Shown here: piece by piece, positions 29,169 through 37,318 of the stretch
Numbering within the stretch: position 1 is the stretch's first letter
Layout of the letters: each line of letters starts with the position of its first letter
Virus record (IMG/VR): IMGVR_UViG_3300030104_004692
Coordinates: 1-40,552 of that record
Source: a virus
DNA: 40,552 nt
Strand: one strand, 5' to 3'
Position numbers and translations under genes: made by a program
Notes under the pieces: generated by a model
Databases searched by the model: none
Seen by the model: the letters and a program-made list of their open reading frames with translations, nothing else
Told to the model about the DNA's origin: nothing

Positions 29169-31859
29169 TTAACTTATAGTCAATGTACCTGTTACTGTAA
29201 ATGTTGCTACTTTACATCCTCCAGCTGGTCCTGGTAAAGTTGCTACTGGATTAGCTGGGCTAGGACTTGCTGCTACACATGTTGGTCCAGGGAATCTTAA
29301 AATTACAACTCCTGGTCCACCTGCAGCTCCGGCTCCTGACGCACCACCTCCAGCTCCACCACCTCTATTAGTTGTTCCTGCTGTTCCTGCTCCTGGTCCA
29401 GTTGCTCCTGCTCCACCTGTTCCACATGGAGAGGCTCCTCCAGCTACATCTTCTCCTGCTCCACCTCCACCACCTGCGTATGAAACATCAGATCCTGTAA
29501 TAGTGCTTGGTATTCCAACACCACCAGCTCCTCCATTTCCTGAACCACATGAAGTTCCACATGCTCCTGCTCCACCAGCTCCACCACCACCTCCTGCTGA
29601 TACGTTACCTGAAGTAAATCTACCTCTTCCACCTGCATTTCCTTGAGGTGGACTAAATGGAGGTGTGTTTCCTGAACCACCATTAGCTGCACAACCTGGT
29701 GGTATAGTTGTTCCACCACCACCAGATCCTCCGGAAGCACCAGATGTTAGACCACTTCGTCCTGGTCCATTTTGCATTCCTGATCTTCCACCACCGAATC
29801 CTATAATTCCATAAAAAGATGAGTTTGATCCAGAAGTAGCTGTGGCTGATCCACTTGGGGCACCAGATCCACCTGCACCTATTACTACTCCATAACTTCC
29901 TGGGTGAACTGTAACAGGTGATTGACCTGGAACTCCAAAAGAATGTCTTACACCTCCAGCTCCACCTCCACCAGAAAAGTCATTAGCTGATCCTCCACCA
30001 CCACCTATAACTAAGAAATCTCCTGCTACACCACATGCTATTGATTTTAATGTTCCTGTTCCTGATGCAACAAATCTTGCACCTTGTGCTCCACAAGGAG
30101 CCATAAATCCTTCGTTAGTTGTTGGAGTAGACGACGGTGATGCACTTGGTGTTGTTGTTGAAAAAATATAACTAGAAGGTGCTCTAAGTATAACAATTCC
30201 TGATCCACCAGATCCAGATGAAGTGTTGCAAACATTTGCTCCACCACCTCCACCACCAGTGTTAACAACTCCTGGAGTACCTGATGCACAACTTGCTGGT
30301 TGAGGTCTTCCTTTTCCTCCACTACCACCTGTTCCACAAGGAGAAGTTCCTCCACCTGCAGACTCAGCAGCACCTCCACCACCACCTGCATATGAAATTC
30401 CATAACCACCATAAATACTGTTAGGTGCTCCTGCACCTCCATTTCCGCCAGGTTGTCCAGCCACAGCGTTTGATGCGGCTGCTGTTGCTCCACCACCACC
30501 GGCTCCAGTTCCATTTCCACTACTGTGTGCTCCATTACCACCAGCATTACCTTGAGGGGGATCTGTCGGAGGTGTGTTTCCAGTACCTCCAGGATTGCTA
30601 TTGCTTGCTCCACCACCACCACCAGAACCTCCAGGGGCTGCGGGTGAGCTTGTAGGAGTATTATTCTTACCGCCTCCACCACCTGTTGATGTTATTGTAG
30701 ACATACTTGGACTTGCTAGAACAGAGTCACTTCCTCTAGATCCATGACCACTCGGTGCACTTGGATAAGGATAACCTGCTGCTCCAGCACCAACTGTTAC
30801 TGTAAATACTTCTCCAACTGAAAAATCTAATGTACATGCTTGTAATGGGGATGGTCCAAAACCAGTAGCTCTATAACCTCCAGCTCCGCCACCACCACCT
30901 TCTCCTACACCACCTGATCCACCACCAGCGACTACCATATAATCAACTAATGCGAATGGTGAAGGCCATGTACCTTCACTTACTGCATCTAGTTGTTCAT
31001 TAATACTCCAGACTCCTGAAGCTTTATCTAATTCTTTTATTACTACAACTCCTGACCCACCTTGACCGCCTTCAGCACCACCAGGTCCTCCTGAAGTTGA
31101 TCTTATTCCACCACCTCCACCACCAGTATTTTCTCCTCCGTCAGTTCCATCATTGTCGGCAGTTGCTCCTGCTCCACCACCACCTGATCCTCCAGCTCCG
31201 GGGGAATCTCCTCCACCACCTCCACCACCTGCGTAAGTAGTTCCGTTGAAACATCCACCAGCACCACCAGCTCCACCTGTTGGTCCAGAACCACCTCCAC
31301 CAGTTCCGGTTGCTCCACCACCACCACCTCCACCAGTGTTAGTTCCTGGATTTCCTGCAGTTGGTCCACCATCACTACCTTGAGGTGGATCTGTAGGAGG
31401 TGTGTTACCACATCCTTTAGCTCCTGGTCCTCCATAAGCCTGACCAGGTCCACCACCTCCAGATCCGCCTGGACCAGCTACATAAACTGCAGCAGAGGCA
31501 CCTCGTCCTCCACCTTCAGAAGTATAAGTTGTACCGTTAAATACAAAAGATGAGTTGTTTCCATCTACACCATTTGAACATGGAGAGAAATTTCTACCAG
31601 CTCCACCACCTCCAATTGTAACTGCTCCTAAAACTGAATTTCCTGAAACAGGTTGACATTCAAATTTTCTAAAACCACCGGCTCCAGCACCACCAGCGTG
31701 TCCACCACCTCCTCCACCACCAACAACTACATAATCAATTAATCTTGTTCCTGTTTGAGTTGTGCCCGCACTTGGTGTGTTTGATGTTTTTGTTGTAACT
31801 TTATTTTTTCCAAAAGACGTTACGTTTACAGGTCCAATTATTCCGCCATTACCAGCCAT
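29169..31859 (-). CDS. Glycine-rich modular adhesin, three modules
   Basis: 896 residues with three Gly-rich modules at about 41-274, 305-556 and 614-856. Module boundaries are marked by strands (DYVVVGGG, DYMVVAGGG, DFLVIGGGG) and by exit strands (VVVIKEL, IVILRAP, VVILRFP). NTPPTDPPQG or NTPPFSPPQG occurs once per module (152-161, 428-437, 731-740). Linkers and the C-terminus (VATLPGPAGG) repeat those of the 592-residue paralogue. The N-terminal 40 residues also align, so both may attach to the same tail site. Polyglycine-II-type receptor-binding function is inferred. GGAGG lies before the ATG. Confidence 0.82.
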   Translation of the reverse strand: MAGNGGIIGPVNVTSFGKNKVTTKTSNTPSAGTTQTGTRLIDYVVVGGGGGGGHAGGAGAGGFRKFECQPVSGNSVLGAVTIGGGGAGRNFSPCSNGVDGNNSSFVFNGTTYTSEGGGRGASAAVYVAGPGGSGGGGPGQAYGGPGAKGCGNTPPTDPPQGSDGGPTAGNPGTNTGGGGGGGATGTGGGGSGPTGGAGGAGGCFNGTTYAGGGGGGGDSPGAGGSGGGGAGATADNDGTDGGENTGGGGGGIRSTSGGPGGAEGGQGGSGVVVIKELDKASGVWSINEQLDAVSEGTWPSPFALVDYMVVAGGGSGGVGEGGGGGAGGYRATGFGPSPLQACTLDFSVGEVFTVTVGAGAAGYPYPSAPSGHGSRGSDSVLASPSMSTITSTGGGGGKNNTPTSSPAAPGGSGGGGGASNSNPGGTGNTPPTDPPQGNAGGNGAHSSGNGTGAGGGGATAAASNAVAGQPGGNGGAGAPNSIYGGYGISYAGGGGGAAESAGGGTSPCGTGGSGGKGRPQPASCASGTPGVVNTGGGGGGANVCNTSSGSGGSGIVILRAPSSYIFSTTTPSASPSSTPTTNEGFMAPCGAQGARFVASGTGTLKSIACGVAGDFLVIGGGGGSANDFSGGGGAGGVRHSFGVPGQSPVTVHPGSYGVVIGAGGSGAPSGSATATSGSNSSFYGIIGFGGGRSGMQNGPGRSGLTSGASGGSGGGGTTIPPGCAANGGSGNTPPFSPPQGNAGGRGRFTSGNVSAGGGGGAGGAGACGTSCGSGNGGAGGVGIPSTITGSDVSYAGGGGGAGEDVAGGASPCGTGGAGATGPGAGTAGTTNRGGGAGGGASGAGAAGGPGVVILRFPGPTCVAASPSPANPVATLPGPAGGCKVATFTVTGTLTIS

Positions 31860-31871
31860 AATTTAAACCTC

Positions 31872-32261
31872 CTAGTCGTCTAATACATCATAAGAAATGT
31901 ATAGTGTTGCATCCGAGTTTGCACTAGCTCCACCTTTTAATACATCACCTTCTTCTAAATATATGGGTGTGTCTGATAAAACTAGAACTGCATCAGCTGG
32001 CACAGATACTGTGTTAGCTAATTTAAATGTTGCTCCTGAAATTGAAGATCCAGTTGCTGCTGAAGTTCTAGTAGCTTTTGTAACTTGAATTGTTACATCA
32101 ACTGCACTTGAGCCGTCAATGTTTGCAATTTGCATTCTGTTTATTTTAACTAATTTACCTGAAGCTACAGTCATTAAAGATGTGGTTAAAGTCGTATCTA
32201 ATTCATATCCTTGCGACTCTCCGTTAATTGTTGCTACATTTACTATATTTGGTGCTGCCAT
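31872..32261 (-). CDS. Small beta-rich tail/fibre protein
   Basis: 129 residues, almost wholly beta-prone with many Ala, Ser, Thr and Val residues (LMTVASGKLVKINRMQIANI, then AVDVTIQVTKATRT, then SVPADAVLVLSDTPIYLEEG). Similar in style to the products at 22027-22356 and 39436-39741. Probably a fibre-base or decoration protein, inferred from the adjoining fibre and adhesin genes. Confidence 0.6.
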   Translation of the reverse strand: MAAPNIVNVATINGESQGYELDTTLTTSLMTVASGKLVKINRMQIANIDGSSAVDVTIQVTKATRTSAATGSSISGATFKLANTVSVPADAVLVLSDTPIYLEEGDVLKGGASANSDATLYISYDVLDD

Positions 32262-32273
32262 AATTTACTCCTT

Positions 32274-32948
32274 TTATCCAAAAATCATTGCCATTGCAAT
32301 AGCTTTACCTGTTGTTATACCTGCATCTGCGAATGATAAATTCCCAGAAGAATCTGAAACTAACGCTTGTCCTGAAGATGATGCATCAGCAGTCGGTAAG
32401 TTTAACGTAAAACTTGACCCCACAGTTGCTGCTGCTCTTAATCCAACGTATTGATTACCAGTTGCATCTTCAAATCTTACTTCATTTCTGTTCACTAAAT
32501 TTATTTGTGAAAACTGTGAAAACACATCCACAATATTAGGATTAGTTCCATCATCTGCTTTTGCATATACTATTTTTGTACCTTTATCAGTTGAAGACCA
32601 TGTAACACTTGTACCTGATCCACTTGTATATTGAAATTCTACAGAGAATGCCCCACTTGTACTATTTTTAATTATATAAAAATTTTCTACGTCTAAAGGA
32701 ATTGATACTGTTATTGCACCAGTTATAGTGCCTGTTAATTCTATTACTCTTGTTGCTAACGCTGAACCAGTAGATCCATCATTAACAGTTATATCTGTAT
32801 TTCCTGTTCCACTTACAGCTTGAGTTGTAAAGCCACCAGAAATTTGACTAACTATTTGTAAATTTGTATTTGTTTTATCACCCCACAAACCAGCTTGTTC
32901 GCCGGTTACCATTAATTCGACACCTAAAGGTGTATAACTTGAAGGCAT
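32274..32948 (-). CDS. Tail fibre protein
   Basis: 224 residues. The N-terminal ELMVTGEQAGLWGDKTNTNL is a signature of fibre proteins in cyanophages and other marine phages (lelmatGEnaGtWGd.tN.Nl). The rest is beta-rich with GTITGAITVSIP and a C-terminal SGQALVSDSSGNLSFADAG, a fibre-tip-like motif. It probably forms trimeric fibres near the adhesins. Confidence 0.75.
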   Translation of the reverse strand: MPSSYTPLGVELMVTGEQAGLWGDKTNTNLQIVSQISGGFTTQAVSGTGNTDITVNDGSTGSALATRVIELTGTITGAITVSIPLDVENFYIIKNSTSGAFSVEFQYTSGSGTSVTWSSTDKGTKIVYAKADDGTNPNIVDVFSQFSQINLVNRNEVRFEDATGNQYVGLRAAATVGSSFTLNLPTADASSSGQALVSDSSGNLSFADAGITTGKAIAMAMIFG

Positions 32949-32962
32949 ATTTTATCTCCTGT

Positions 32963-33763
32963 TTAAGCTGCAATATCTGTCCACGTTACCGTAGAACCAG
33001 TATTTACATCACTATAAGTTACAGTTGAGCCAGTGTCAACCTTCGCCCATGCTTGAGCATTAGCCTGACCTAACTCTACATTTAATGTTATCCCATCTGG
33101 TTTTACAACTGCCGTTTGTTTAGTAGTAACAGTACCAATACTAGATGTAATTTGTTGTCCTGTAACATGTGCTGTAATAGAAGGCGTTGCAACAACAGTT
33201 CCTAGTCCCACAGATATAGCAAATCCAGTAGGTCTTATTGTAATATCAGCAAAAGGAACAACAGTTCCAAGCCCTACATTAACAGCTATTCCATCAGGTT
33301 TAATAATTATACCTGAAACAACACCTGCACTTCCAATTGCAGAAGTAATTGATTGACCAGTAAGTGATACAAATTCATTATCAGATACGATTGGTGTACC
33401 AACTGCACTATTAATTTGTGGTGCATGAGTATGAACAAATGTAGCGTCAGCTTCAATATCAACTACACCGATACCAGACGTAATTAAATTATTAGAAACT
33501 GAGGCTTTAGCTCCAGCTTGTGCAACAGCAGTTCCTAATGAAATAGTTGTTTGCAATCCAGTAGGTGCTACTGAATAAGCAACTCCCCAAGCAAAGCTAC
33601 CCCATTCTTGTCTGCCCCAACCTACATTTAATTCAGCTGTTGTATTAACAGATCCAATAGAACTTGTTACTGATAATCCAGATACTCCTACAGTAGTAGA
33701 ATTTTGTTGACCCCACGCAAGTTGACCCCACTGTCCGTTACCCCAACTATCTGGTGCAGCCAT
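32963..33763 (-). CDS. Repeat-containing tail fibre protein
   Basis: 266 residues. A short motif, tG..it.siGtv, recurs about nine times (VSGLSVTSSIGSV, PTGLQTTISLGTA, LTGQSITSAIGSA, PDGIAVNVGLGTV, PTGFAISVGLGTV, VTGQQITSSIGTV and looser copies), implying a stacked beta structure. The N-terminus holds Trp/Gly-rich segments (GNGQWGQLAWG, GWGRQEWGSFAWG), and the C-terminus has a doublet TGSTVTYSDV/TGSTVTWTDI. Fibrous virion role inferred. Confidence 0.68.
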   Translation of the reverse strand: MAAPDSWGNGQWGQLAWGQQNSTTVGVSGLSVTSSIGSVNTTAELNVGWGRQEWGSFAWGVAYSVAPTGLQTTISLGTAVAQAGAKASVSNNLITSGIGVVDIEADATFVHTHAPQINSAVGTPIVSDNEFVSLTGQSITSAIGSAGVVSGIIIKPDGIAVNVGLGTVVPFADITIRPTGFAISVGLGTVVATPSITAHVTGQQITSSIGTVTTKQTAVVKPDGITLNVELGQANAQAWAKVDTGSTVTYSDVNTGSTVTWTDIAA

Positions 33764-33773
33764 ATTCTACCCC

Positions 33774-34211
33774 CTATGCTAATCTGATAATAGCTAATGT
33801 GTCAGTAAAATTTGGAAATTGAATTGTAAAAGTCCCTGATGTTGATACTTTGTTTGAAACAAAGTCTAAAACTGCAACCGATTTGTTTGCTTGTGATGTA
33901 TTATAAATTAATGCACCCATAGCAGTAATTGTAGCAGTTAAGTATGATAGATCTGCAAAGTCTACTATAGCTGTAGTTCCAGAAAGTTTATGCGTTTGAC
34001 TTTGTAAAACTTTACCACCAGTTGCGTAGTCTCCTGTTGAGTCTGTAACTTGACCGGCAGTTGTAAAGGACGCTAATGATGGTCCTATTACTGCTGAGTC
34101 GGTATATAAAGCTAATTTAAATTTGTTTCCGCCTGTAGCGTTAAAATTGTGTGTTCCACTTAAAAGTTGATCTTTAAATGAACTTGTGATTGCACTTGTT
34201 GTTATTGCCAT
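33774..34211 (-). CDS. Conserved phage virion protein (145 aa)
   Basis: 145 residues. SFKDQLLSGTHNF, then KFKLALYTDSA, then DYATGGKVL, then IVDFADL, then GALIYN and AVLDF form a pattern seen in many phage late regions (sfk.elL.GvHnF...fKiALYt...ytaGG). Predicted beta-sandwich, perhaps a tail or decoration protein. No biochemical role is known to me. Confidence 0.68.
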   Translation of the reverse strand: MAITTSAITSSFKDQLLSGTHNFNATGGNKFKLALYTDSAVIGPSLASFTTAGQVTDSTGDYATGGKVLQSQTHKLSGTTAIVDFADLSYLTATITAMGALIYNTSQANKSVAVLDFVSNKVSTSGTFTIQFPNFTDTLAIIRLA

Positions 34212-34226
34212 AATTTAATCTCCTGT

Positions 34227-34883
34227 TTATGGTGACGGTGAATCTATTTTTATTCTTATCGCACCATTGAAATAATCGTCTCTTCTTCTTCTACCAATTT
34301 GCTCGACAGCATACTTGGATATAGCATTTGTATACTGTTTTTCGTAATATTGCAACATATCCATAGGACCTTTTAAATAACCAAAAGCTTCTATTAAACA
34401 TGCATATAACAAACCATTAGGAAATCTTTGACTTAGATAAGTTTGAGTATTAGATGATGATAATCCATCTGGTTTTGCCACATAACTAGCTTGGATGGCA
34501 AATGTAGTATTTGGTATAGGTGCAAACATTAAAGTGTCATCGTCAAAGTTAGCGTAGTATTTTGGCACACCAGTAGCGCTAGCTGGGTTAAACTCATCAA
34601 TAAAAGTAGTATCTCTTTTTTCTAAATAAATTTTATCAGATCCACTTGTTATTTGTAATGCTCTTATAACTAATGCTCCAGTTGGAAAATTTAAATATTT
34701 TTGTGATGTCACCATAGTTGACGTTGCATATCTTCTATCCGCATCAGTATTTACATCTCTTAATATTCTCTCCTCGGCATCTAATATAAAACCGTTGACA
34801 ATAGTATCTGTAAATACAGTGCTGTCTACTTCTGTGTAATTTCTAATTTTTGTAACTAAATCTGAATAAGTTATTCCTGCCAT
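34227..34883 (-). CDS. Head-tail adaptor-like protein
   Basis: 218 residues. The helical start (YSDLVTKIRNYTEVDSTVFTDTI then FILDAEERILRDVN) is followed by strands and a C-terminal helix bundle (CLIEAFGYLKGPMDMLQYYEKQY). This matches adaptor proteins of short-tailed phages (T7 gp11 or P22 gp4-type plan), which connect portal and tail. It adjoins two other connector-region genes. Confidence 0.72.
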   Translation of the reverse strand: MAGITYSDLVTKIRNYTEVDSTVFTDTIVNGFILDAEERILRDVNTDADRRYATSTMVTSQKYLNFPTGALVIRALQITSGSDKIYLEKRDTTFIDEFNPASATGVPKYYANFDDDTLMFAPIPNTTFAIQASYVAKPDGLSSSNTQTYLSQRFPNGLLYACLIEAFGYLKGPMDMLQYYEKQYTNAISKYAVEQIGRRRRDDYFNGAIRIKIDSPSP

Positions 34884-35230
34884 TATGTAACTACCGTGAC
34901 CTTTCCTATTCTACTTATAACATCTAATCTTCTTCCAGGAGCTAAAGGCATCATACCATTAGAACTAAATGTTGGTATTCCTAAAGTTCCTTGAAAAGAT
35001 CCTACATCTACTGTCATGTTTCCAATATTATGTTGTACTCTTGTGTTTCTTAAAGCCTGTGGATCTCCTCCATAAACCTTTGGATCTAATTGAGGTGATT
35101 TAGGTTCATACTCAGAAATGTGAACCAAAGCACCATTCCACTCTTTAACCATTTCAAGATATGGAAAAGCTTGTCCTGATCTATCTGATATAGATAACGC
35201 ATATTTACCTTTTGCAAAAACATTAGCCAT
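34883..35230 (-). CDS. Conserved connector-region protein (115 aa)
   Basis: 115 residues. KYALSISDRSGQAFPYLEMVKEWNG and then EPKSPQLDP is a recognisable signature of small proteins lying between adaptor genes in marine phages (KyAisDRSG..fp...m..EWNG). The remainder is beta-rich. TAATG overlaps couple it to both adaptor-like neighbours. Role unknown but likely at the head-tail joint. Confidence 0.68.
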   Translation of the reverse strand: MANVFAKGKYALSISDRSGQAFPYLEMVKEWNGALVHISEYEPKSPQLDPKVYGGDPQALRNTRVQHNIGNMTVDVGSFQGTLGIPTFSSNGMMPLAPGRRLDVISRIGKVTVVT

Positions 35231-35940
35231 TATGTTACCGTTGGGTAGTATTGTGCTGGTGTTATAAATGTACTGGATCTTGATCCATCTTCATCTAAAG
35301 CACGTTTAATTTCATCCTCATAGTATAGTTTTAAAGCTTGAGTCCTTTCTGGAGTATACTTTTGAGAAAGATAAAAAGCTAAACCAGATATCATGCATGG
35401 TATCCATCTAAATGGCACATCAGCATTATTTGTGTAGGCTCCCGCGTCTTGTATTCTTTGTAAAGAATAATATTTTAAATGAGTATAATTTTGTGCATCA
35501 GGCGTAATGTATAAAGTAATTAAAGGCGTAGCAGTTCCTGTTGTAACTCTTTCTACAAAATACTGAGATGGAGTTCCTGTTGATCCTTTATTAGGCAGTG
35601 CTGCATAAGTTGATCTATCTATTTTTGTTATAGATACATCTGTGGTAGCAGATCCAGGATTTACAGTTGTTCCACTATTAGAAATAAAAGCTTCTAAGAC
35701 ATCGCTTGCACCAGCAACCGTTGAATATTGAGATTGACTAGCTACAAGAGCTACTGCATTTAATTGAATTTTCCAAAGATGAACACCACGGTTACCCCAC
35801 TCAGAAAATAAAACATTAAGAGATCTTCTTGCTTTTTTTAAATCATAACCAGAGTTAGTTTGGATTCCGCATCTCTCGTATGCTTCCTCAACTATTTCAT
35901 CGATTGATAAATCGAATGTTGCTGTTCCACTGGTTGCCAT
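35230..35940 (-). CDS. Head-tail adaptor-like protein (236 aa)
   Basis: 236 residues. The N-terminus has DEIVEEAYERCGI and KKARRSLNVLFSEWGNRGVHLW, the typical helix pair of short-tail adaptors (dEI.eEA.eRcGi...ArrsLN.l..eW.nrg..LW). The centre is beta-rich and the C-terminus returns to helix. It resembles the SU10/P22 gp4 adaptor group. It is probably the gene nearest the portal in this window. Confidence 0.76.
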   Translation of the reverse strand: MATSGTATFDLSIDEIVEEAYERCGIQTNSGYDLKKARRSLNVLFSEWGNRGVHLWKIQLNAVALVASQSQYSTVAGASDVLEAFISNSGTTVNPGSATTDVSITKIDRSTYAALPNKGSTGTPSQYFVERVTTGTATPLITLYITPDAQNYTHLKYYSLQRIQDAGAYTNNADVPFRWIPCMISGLAFYLSQKYTPERTQALKLYYEDEIKRALDEDGSRSSTFITPAQYYPTVT

Positions 35941-35951
35941 TCAAACATATC

Positions 35952-36557
35952 CTACTTTTTAAGTTCTCTTACTATTCTTCTTTTTTCAGCTCTTAGATTT
36001 CTTTTGCCTTTTGAAGTTCTTGCTCTCTCAGCATCAACTCTTCCAAGCTCTTCTAATCTATTCATTCTTCTAGTGTTACCACCTTTTTTCATTTTTTGTG
36101 GTTTTATTGGTGCAGGAGAATGTTTTGGTTTGTTTAATAAATAGTACTCATAACTTCCTGGCTTAGGTGTTTTACCACCTTTTTTCATTTTAGAAGCTCT
36201 TACTTTTCTTGCAGCTTCCGCAACTCCACCACCCATTCTATTTATTTTTTGATTAGGTCTTCTACCAAATTTACCGTATGACTCATTTCTTCTGTCAGCC
36301 ATAGTTTGTTTTTTGCCAGACTCTTTACCTCTTCTCATACCTAAAGATTCATCTTCTCTAGCTTTGTATCCTTGTTTCATTCCACCTTTTTTCATATTTG
36401 TTGGTCCTCTATCTTTTAACATAGTAGGCATTCTTTTTGATTTCTGACCAACACCATAACCTCTTGAGTACATCATATCACCAGTTCTACCACCCATACC
36501 ACCAGCTCTCATACCCATGGCCATTCTTTTGTGCATATTTATTTTTGATTTATCCAT
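35952..36557 (-). CDS. Very basic MKKGG-repeat protein
   Basis: 201 residues, extremely rich in Lys, Arg, Gly and Met. The motif MKKGG recurs (about positions 55-59, 122-126 and 155-159), with Met/Gly-rich (GMRAGGMGGRTGDMM) and Arg/Lys-rich stretches. No folded domain is obvious. Polycationic virion-associated proteins with KKGG patches are common in marine phage late operons. DNA neutralisation or core scaffolding is possible but not shown. Confidence 0.62.
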   Translation of the reverse strand: MDKSKINMHKRMAMGMRAGGMGGRTGDMMYSRGYGVGQKSKRMPTMLKDRGPTNMKKGGMKQGYKAREDESLGMRRGKESGKKQTMADRRNESYGKFGRRPNQKINRMGGGVAEAARKVRASKMKKGGKTPKPGSYEYYLLNKPKHSPAPIKPQKMKKGGNTRRMNRLEELGRVDAERARTSKGKRNLRAEKRRIVRELKK

Positions 36558-36566
36558 AATATCTCC

Positions 36567-37145
36567 TTAAAATATTCCTTTGAATCCAGTACCTCTAGTT
36601 GCAGCACCAGAACCAGGAACCCTTTTTTCTCCACCAAATGGAACCATTCCGCCTTCTGCTCTATTGTAAACTGTTTTTTTATAAACATCCATGAAAGATT
36701 TACCTTTACCTTTTACACGAATTCCTTTTTTAGATGTCTTACCTTGTTTTTGTAAGTCTATAACTCTAACATTTTTATCAATGCTACCACCATTTTTTTT
36801 CTTGATGACACCTTTTCCTATTAATACATCTTTCATCGTAGTTTTTCCATCTCCTGATAAATCTGGAAAACCACCTTTTTTATATTTAAGCATACCGCCC
36901 CCCATTTTCTTCTTTTTATCTTTTAGTTTTCTTAAGAACTCTTCAGTTTTTTTTCTGCCTAAAGTTGGTTTGACAGATCTAATAACTTTAGATGGATCTT
37001 TCATCCCACCTTTTTTCATGCCAGGTAATTTAGGTTGTGTTCTAATAGGTTTATTTTTTTTACGTTCTTCACGCTCTTTTTTAATTCTCTCAATTATTTT
37101 TTTAACTTCATCACCTATTGGTCTTAGTCCTTGTTGTCTTGGCAT
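36567..37145 (-). CDS. Second very basic MKKGG-repeat protein
   Basis: 192 residues with a charged helical start (DEVKKIIERIKKEREERKKN) and MKKGG or YKKGG copies (GMKKGGMKDP, LKYKKGGFP), plus KKKNGG. The middle contains DLSGDGKTTMKDV, a calcium-loop-like segment (D-x-S-x-D-G-K-T-T), and the C-terminus has AEGGMVPFGG. Paralogous in style to the neighbouring 201-residue protein; the two probably act together in the virion. Confidence 0.62.
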   Translation of the reverse strand: MPRQQGLRPIGDEVKKIIERIKKEREERKKNKPIRTQPKLPGMKKGGMKDPSKVIRSVKPTLGRKKTEEFLRKLKDKKKKMGGGMLKYKKGGFPDLSGDGKTTMKDVLIGKGVIKKKNGGSIDKNVRVIDLQKQGKTSKKGIRVKGKGKSFMDVYKKTVYNRAEGGMVPFGGEKRVPGSGAATRGTGFKGIF

Positions 37146-37160
37146 ACCTACTCCTGTTAT

Positions 37161-37172
37161 AAAGGGCCCTTT
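37161..37172. other. 12-base perfect palindrome
   Basis: AAAGGGCCCTTT in the 44-base gap between two basic-protein genes, with flanking GTTAT/ATAAC-like arms further out on both sides. It may be a protein-binding or RNA-folding site. There is no U-tract after it on the transcribed strand, and the centre has no loop, so an intrinsic terminator is unlikely. Confidence 0.4.
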
Positions 37173-37189
37173 TGACGTTATAACTAATG

Positions 37190-37318
37190 TTATCTCGTCT
37201 TTACTTTATACCTTTTCTTTGGCTTTCTGTCTACTCTCTTACGCATAGCTCTGGATGGTCTACCACCTCTTAATTGTCCGCTTATTTGTTTTGATATTTG
37301 TGCTCTTGAAATTGGCAT
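37190..37318 (-). CDS. 42-residue basic protein
   Basis: The ATG at 37318 overlaps the stop of the endolysin gene (TAATG). The product begins MPISRAQISKQISGQLRGGR and ends KPKKRYKVKTR, with about 17 Lys/Arg in 42 residues. The gene precedes the two MKKGG-repeat genes and is separated from them by a 44-base gap holding a palindrome. It probably belongs to the same basic virion-protein set. Confidence 0.68.
   Translation of the reverse strand: MPISRAQISKQISGQLRGGRPSRAMRKRVDRKPKKRYKVKTR

Larger units (their letters stand above)
26847..31859. repeat. Five degenerate Gly-rich coding modules in tandem paralogues
   Basis: Two genes separated by a third carry five copies of a module of about 240 residues, built from GGN codon runs (seen on the plus strand as CCA/CCT-rich tracts). 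The encoded inter-module linkers (KEL.KASGVWS...GTWP) and C-termini are near-identical between the genes. Homologous recombination between copies could swap or delete modules. Base composition here is far richer in C (plus strand) than the rest of the window. Confidence 0.7.

Noticed and set aside
30047-30682. Val/Glu/Gln-rich frame of 211 residues on the same strand as the large adhesin, and similar frames at 27809, 29444 and 31103
   Set aside because: These are frame-shifted readings of the glycine-rich repeat tract (GTGGTGGAG-type), with repetitive content and no ribosome sites.
33720-33745. ACGGACAGTGG match to the heptad element in the repeat fibre gene
   Set aside because: Only 11 bases match and they encode the local GNGQWGQ motif; no second or third unit follows.
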